This document shows positions 60,201-64,000 of a DNA stretch of 64,000 nt, one piece after another. The stretch is from contig NC_134845.1 of assembly GCF_965363235.1 (NCBI RefSeq), positions 26,600,524 through 26,664,523 of the forward strand, in the 5' to 3' direction. The notes under the pieces are model-generated. The model was not told the origin of the DNA, searched no databases, and was given only the letters and a program-made list of their open reading frames with translations. Every line of letters starts with the position of its first letter. Positions within the stretch are counted from its first letter, which is position 1. This DNA comes from Mytilus galloprovincialis. Lineage: Eukaryota; Mollusca; Bivalvia; Mytilida; Mytilidae. The position numbers and the translations under genes are program-made.

Positions 60201-61253
60201 TCAGGTGGAACAGCTGATATAACATGTCATCAAAAGGACGCCGAGGGTAGCCTTAGAGAATTACAGAAACCAAGTGGGGGTTCATGGGGTGGTACACGTG
60301 TAGATGAAGCTTTCAATCAGCTTCTTATTAAAATTGTTGGTGCACATCATTTTAGAACTTTTCAAGAGAAAAACAAAGCTGATGCATTAGATATCTATAG
60401 AGAAATGGAAACAAAGAAGAGAAACATTACAAACGACACCGAAGGAAAAGTCACGTTAAAAGTCCCAGTTTCACTAATTCAGTCATTTGAAAAAGAAACA
60501 GGAGAGGAAATCAAAGAAGTAATAAAACAGATGGCATATGCAGGCAAAATGACTTGGGTCGGAGACAAGTTAAGAATGGATGCCAATCTTTTCCGTGCAT
60601 TGTTCAATGATCCGAAGACCAATTTGGTAAACCACGTGAAGTCTTTAATGACTAAAGGCCCTTTAAGAGATGTAAGCACGATATTAATGGTCGGAGGTTT
60701 TTCCGAGTCTCCTATAATGCAGTCGGCAATTAAAGATGCGTTTCCGGGCAAGAAAGTGGTCGTTCCAGATGAAGCTGGGTTAGCTGTATTGAAAGGTGCC
60801 GTTATGTATGGGCATCAGCCACAAACAATTTCCGTCAGAATATCGAGATATACGTATGGCATTAACATTTCTCCGCCATTTAAATCCGGTGAACATTCAC
60901 CAGAAAGACGTGTAAGCATTGAAGGTACGGACAGAGTAAAAGACGTTTTCAAGAAGTATATAGAAGCCGATCAAACATTGAAAGTTGGTGAAGCTGTTAG
61001 TGGCCGCCATGTCACAATTAAGAAACGCCAAAAAGAAATGCTTTTAAAAATATTTGCAACTGAAGATAGTAATCCTCGATATGTCACAGATAAAGGATGC
61101 GAGTATTTGGGAAAGGTTGTCATTCAACTGCCGGAAGTCGACGAAAAACTGAAAGTTGACGTGAAGATGATTTTTGGAGAAACTGAACTTATGGTTGAAG
61201 CTAAGGAATCGACCACTGGTTCTACATACAAATCTTTCTTTGACTTTTTGTAG
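53983..61253 (+). CDS. HSPA12-like HSP70-family ATPase
   Basis: Four coding exons (53983-54294, 55609-55827, 57617-57779, 60205-61253) total 1743 nt and predict 580 aa with consistent GT-AG phases. Actin-type ATPase motifs are present in order: phosphate-1 AAIDFGTTFSGYA (residues 11-23), EPEAASLY, phosphate-2 LDLGGGTADIT split by intron 3 (about 228-238), and adenosine motif ILMVGGFSESP (391-401). Typical HSP70 peptide-binding and EEVD regions are absent, as in HSPA12A/B (about 675 aa). HSPA12 proteins are divergent HSP70s, heavily duplicated in bivalves; individual roles, often thought stress- or immunity-linked, are mostly unproven. The ATG is preceded by a likely untranslated exon start (ATTTACAG at 53911-53918). 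AATAAA lies 120 nt past the stop. Exact orthology to HSPA12A or B cannot be decided here. Confidence 0.93.
54765..55110 (+). repeat. Repeat R copy in intron 1 of the HSPA12-like gene
   Basis: CCCAAGTCAGGAGCCTGTAA, TAGCTGACTATACGGTATGC, GAAGACCGTACGGTGACCTA and AGAGTTGTCTCATTAGCAGT in the family order. Confidence 0.7.
55609..55827 (+). CDS. HSPA12-like exon 2
   Basis: 73 codons after acceptor TTTATTAAG, HLTRKTMIKDDDGKEMPALE to FMREAAEK, donor AAAAG/GTATCG. Includes VLTVPAIWTEPAK, the HSPA12 version of the HSP70 VPAYF segment. Confidence 0.9.
56080..56160 (-). repeat. Dispersed repeat R2, reversed fragment
   Basis: The complement gives GTAGCCATGGCGTTGTCAAT and TTTCTACTCATAAGTTTGAA, as at 15570-15725. 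Confidence 0.5.
56290..56700 (+). repeat. Repeat R copy in intron 2 of the HSPA12-like gene
   Basis: Contains CACTGTCCCAGGTTAGGGGA, CCCAAGTCAGGAGCCTGTAA, TAGCTGACTATGCGGGATGG and TCTCATTGGCAATCATACCA, one of the best preserved copies. Confidence 0.75.
57617..57779 (+). CDS. HSPA12-like exon 3
   Basis: 163 nt after acceptor AATTTAG: AGISGEQLSICLEPEAASLY to MVLDLG, ending one base into a Gly codon of the second phosphate loop. Confidence 0.9.
58078..58200 (+). repeat. Dispersed repeat R4
   Basis: ACAACAGTAGTATACCGCTG, AATTCATAAATCGATTGAGA and GAGGGAAACACATCAAATAT, matching 18520-18735. Confidence 0.6.
58300..60165 (+). repeat. Repeat R copy split by an H1 element
   Basis: The left half (58300-58442) has CCACTGTCCCAGGTTAAAGG and CGCCACATTGTGTATATGCC. 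The right half (59968-60165) has CGTTTTCTCGTTTGAATTGT, GAAGACCGTACGGTAACCTA and the 3' tail. Joining them restores the family order, so the H1 element at 58443-59967 inserted into this copy. Confidence 0.75.
58443..59967 (+). mobile_element. H1 Helitron-like element with eight-unit 166-bp core
   Basis: The 5' end GCTCACCTGGCCCGAAGGGC...AAGTGAGC is palindromic. A (GTCCGTCGTC)n tract (58490-58522) follows, then eight units of 165-166 bp starting at 58551, 58717, 58883, 59048, 59214, 59380, 59546 and 59711. The end is GGTGAGCGATACAGGCTCTT with a GGCTCTTGAGAGCC hairpin and CTAG (59964-59967). It is flanked by A on the left and T on the right, with no target duplication. The ends match 1222-2355, but the core is entirely different. 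Units fall into a three-unit super-repeat of 497 bp. Confidence 0.85.
60205..61253 (+). CDS. HSPA12-like exon 4
   Basis: 1049 nt after acceptor TATTTCAG: completes Gly, then GTADITCHQKD to SFFDFL and TAG. It carries the adenosine-binding motif and the C-terminal HSPA12 region. Confidence 0.92.
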
Positions 61254-61372
61254 AGTACTTTAGCCTTTAAACACGTTTTGCAATTGTTTACGGTGTTATA
61301 TTGAGAAGAATAACAGATGTTGAAGACATTGATTGTGAACATAAGATTGTATTATCACTTAGACATTAAGAT

Positions 61373-61378
61373 AATAAA
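61373..61378 (+). promoter_or_regulatory. Poly(A) signal of the HSPA12-like gene
   Basis: AATAAA 120 nt after the stop codon and just before a MITE-like end (61393). Confidence 0.6.
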
Positions 61379-62214
61379 ATTAAACCAACATCCAGTGGTG
61401 GATCCAGAAATTTTCATAAACGGGGGAAAAGGGAGGGGGGTGGACGTCACTGACTGTCTAAGAAGGGACCGATTCCAGTCGCTTCAATGATTCCCAACAT
61501 TATCATCCAAAGTTTCCCACAAAAGTAAAAAATCGACTCCGACACGTTCACTTTGGGAAAAATCTAGCATTTTTTAAATTTGTTTAACAAAACATCCGTT
61601 TACCGTTTCTCTCTCTACATCAATGATTATGCTTTCGTATTAAAAATAAAAAGACATATTTGAGTGAAGTATCCTCATGTTTGTTAGCATATAATGTGAA
61701 TGTATAAAAAAGAATTAGTTTTTCCGTTTTAATAAAAACTAAAATCAAGTACTAATTGCTCCTGTAAAAAGTAAAATCACAAAAATACTGAACTCCGAGG
61801 AAAATTCATAACGGAAAGTCCCTAATCAAATGGTAAAATCAATTGTAATCAATTAAAATGGATTGAAGTCCATATTACAATCAGTGTCGAATTGGTGTTT
61901 CTCATTGCATTTTTTTTTTAAATATTTAACTTTTAGAAATCACAAATTAAATTTTATTGAATTGGAAGAAAAATTGGGAGAGCACTTATGGGTAAATACA
62001 TTTTTAGTGGATCTTCGTAAAAGCATCCTTTTATAATAATTTCTTGTTGTTATATTCGAAATCGGAATGTACCGGTAAAACCCTCCAACTCCTTAAGTTA
62101 CTTAAAGTCTCAGTTATAACATATTTATTTTTATTTTGATGTGCTTTGCATTAAAAGTCCCGAAGAAATAAATCATGCATTACTATTGTCCGTTTATGAA
62201 TTTTGAAATTATTA

Positions 62215-62440
62215 AGAAACTAAGGCTTCAACTCCCTCAGGCAAAGTTGGCCTTAGATGAATTTGGCTATTTGTTTTAGGTAGTTTTGGCGCATAGCTCT
62301 TCAACGGTTTCAGTACTTATACATTTTCGGATTTCAAATGTTTGGCTTTGAGCGTTCCTGATGAAGGTAAATCCAGAGAAGCCCGTCGGACGCAAGAAAT
62401 CATTAAGTGTTGTTTTCAATTTTTTACTTATAAGCAGATT
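62215..62440 (+). repeat. Dispersed single copy related to the 350-bp satellite
   Basis: Reads CTCCCTCAGGCAAAGTTGGC, GATGAATTTGGCTATTTGTT, ATAGCTCTTCAACGG and GATTTCAAATGTTTGGC, then GAGCGTTCCTGATGAAGG. The order matches the monomer phrases CTCCCTCATGCAAAGC, GAATTTGGCTATAC, ATAGCTCTTCATC, GATTTCAAATATTTTGGC and GAGCATCACTGAAGAG. Confidence 0.7.
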
Positions 62441-63339
62441 AGTAGTTTTATTCATAGTAGCAAACTATTTCATATATATAAAAAGATACCAAAGAAAAAT
62501 AATCAGTCGCTGCAATAATTATAAATTCTAGAATATTGAATCGTGTGGATAAAGCTTCAAACAAGTAACGTCACCAGTGGCAAAAATATGTTATACGTAT
62601 ATATAATAAGTAACGTGATTGACTTTTGTGTTATAGTAGATCATTGTTCGTATGGGAGATGATCAAATGCTATATATGTGAAAAATACGGGAAACTTTTT
62701 CAAGCGTTTAAGAACATATAGTACGATGCGCATGTGAATTTTTTCTTGGTTATATAAATGAAATGTGCAGAAACATAAACATAAACCAAATCCAGTATAG
62801 TAACTTAACAAAAAATCTAGCATCTCTAGAATTCACAACCACAATTATATCCTGTGACACTAAATACGAACTAGTTGACGATAAGAGTATCGTATACTGT
62901 AAACTCTTCTATCATTTCAATTCAATTCTTTATTTACACTCGGACAAATTACAAATTATCGATAAATTGCTGGTTATTTACGATTATCACAATTTGATCT
63001 GTTACAGTACATTAAATCAACAAAAGACTCATCAGTTAAGCTCGAATCAAAAACGGTTTTAATAGGCCAAGTAAAGCACGAAGTTGAAGAACATTGTAGA
63101 CTAAAATATTCCAGAAGGGTTTTGTCAAATAAAGATAAGGTAAGGCCATTTCTGTGGTAGAAAATCCTTAGTTTTTCGAAAAAAATCTAATTTGTCAATG
63201 GGTTAATTTATAAATATGACCCTATCAATGATAGTTTATGTCAACACTAGCTGATGAAACTCTCCGACATAATTGGCATATGGTGCACTGTAAAAGTGGT
63301 TGAAAACAAAACAAAACCCATGATAGATGAAGATACCAT

Positions 63340-63408
63340 GATTAAAGTGTACACCAGACGCACCTTTCGTCTACAAAGACTCATCAGTGACGCTCAAATA
63401 AAACAAAA
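63340..63408 (-). repeat. Dispersed satellite-related fragment, reversed
   Basis: The complement reads GAGCGTCACTGATGAGTC, GTAGACGAAAGGTGCGTCTG and ATCATGGTATCTTCATC, the same conserved core as 2448-2531. Confidence 0.65.
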
Positions 63409-64000
63409 TATGAAAAAGCCGCAGACAGCATTTAAAAAACCCCTTTGCAATACCTAGCCTATATTACGTTAGTCGTACATGTATGTGACGTTCCGTGCTT
63501 CGGATTGCATGTTGACGGGTTTAATATTTGTTGAATATCTACTCATTGTCAATTAATATTTTCGTACGATAAAAAAAAAAATATGTCTTTTTGTTTAAAA
63601 CGACAATGTTGTGTACATATTGAAATTTACACATGCGTACAATACAATGAGTACGTTTCAGTCGATTAACTGTATGTGTGAAACATTGGTTGCAGCATAC
63701 CAAAGGTCCAGATTACAATCAGAACAAGGTACACTATAAAGACACAGTTATGTCGAATGTCTTTTGTTAATTTGTAGTTTAATATTAACAATACACGAAT
63801 CATTACAATAACATTCAATAATATTTAAATAATTTGACATTTTATCTTGATTTGATGGTAGTGGTCCGTCATGGTTTGTTTCTCGTGAGTTTTTAAACTG
63901 GATATTTTGGAGATAATTGTAATCTTCGCCCCAAACACGGTGGAATTATTTGTGGTTATGGCACTTAGACATCAGGTTTGTTGTATAAATTAAATTTGTA

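Larger units (their letters stand above)
61379..64000. other. Intergenic, repeat fragments only
   Basis: Holds a one-ended CAGTGGTGGATCCAG fragment (61393 on), a reversed R3 fragment (61755-61860) and two satellite-related fragments (62215-62440, 63340-63408). No further gene was recognised to the window end. Confidence 0.5.

Noticed and set aside
1-64000. LTR retroelements, endogenous viruses, Polintons or toxin genes
   Set aside because: No reverse transcriptase, integrase, capsid or envelope similarity and no long direct terminal repeats were recognised by eye.

Overview
The window looks like nuclear DNA of a bivalve mollusc, most likely a marine mussel (Mytilus-like). The reasons are AT-rich, intron-rich, repeat-dense sequence; several interspersed repeat families that I recognise as typical of mussel DNA; and two gene families known to be expanded in bivalves, Mieap/SPATA18-like proteins and HSPA12-type HSP70s. 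I saw no bacterial operon, CRISPR array, rRNA or tRNA.

Layout. 1-9 kb holds repeats: a non-autonomous Helitron-like element, a ten-copy 350-bp satellite array (3315-6910), and two further elements. 9.3-49.6 kb holds three tandem genes on the minus strand with the same six-coding-exon plan, each ending in a Mieap C-terminal domain. Copy A (9319-20970) is a pseudogene with at least five disabling changes. Copy B (26986-34704, 675 aa predicted) and copy C (41501-49610, 648 aa predicted) are open with consistent splice phases. A and B share intron sequence and old insertions and are recent duplicates; C is older. B and C also share a 5' block (38.5-39.0 and 50.85-51.4 kb) with an aligned splice donor and a TCACGTGA E-box, which I read as promoter plus a non-coding first exon. 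Copy A has no visible counterpart. 54-61.3 kb on the plus strand is a four-exon HSPA12-like gene (580 aa predicted) with all the actin-type ATPase motifs, transcribed divergently from copy C.

The mobile DNA is the most unusual part. At least four families of 0.8-2 kb elements share one modular plan: a palindromic or diagnostic 5' end, a satellite-like tandem core (about 125-366 bp units), a GACGGAC-type microsatellite in most, and a 3' hairpin. In one family the two ends are conserved while the core is completely different between copies. A/B empty-site comparison dates several insertions after the gene duplication, including a hAT element with its 8-bp target duplication.

How the genes work together: vertebrate MIEAP acts in mitochondrial quality control and HSPA12 proteins are ATPase-domain HSP70 relatives, so the cluster could be stress related. 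That link is inference from position and family only.
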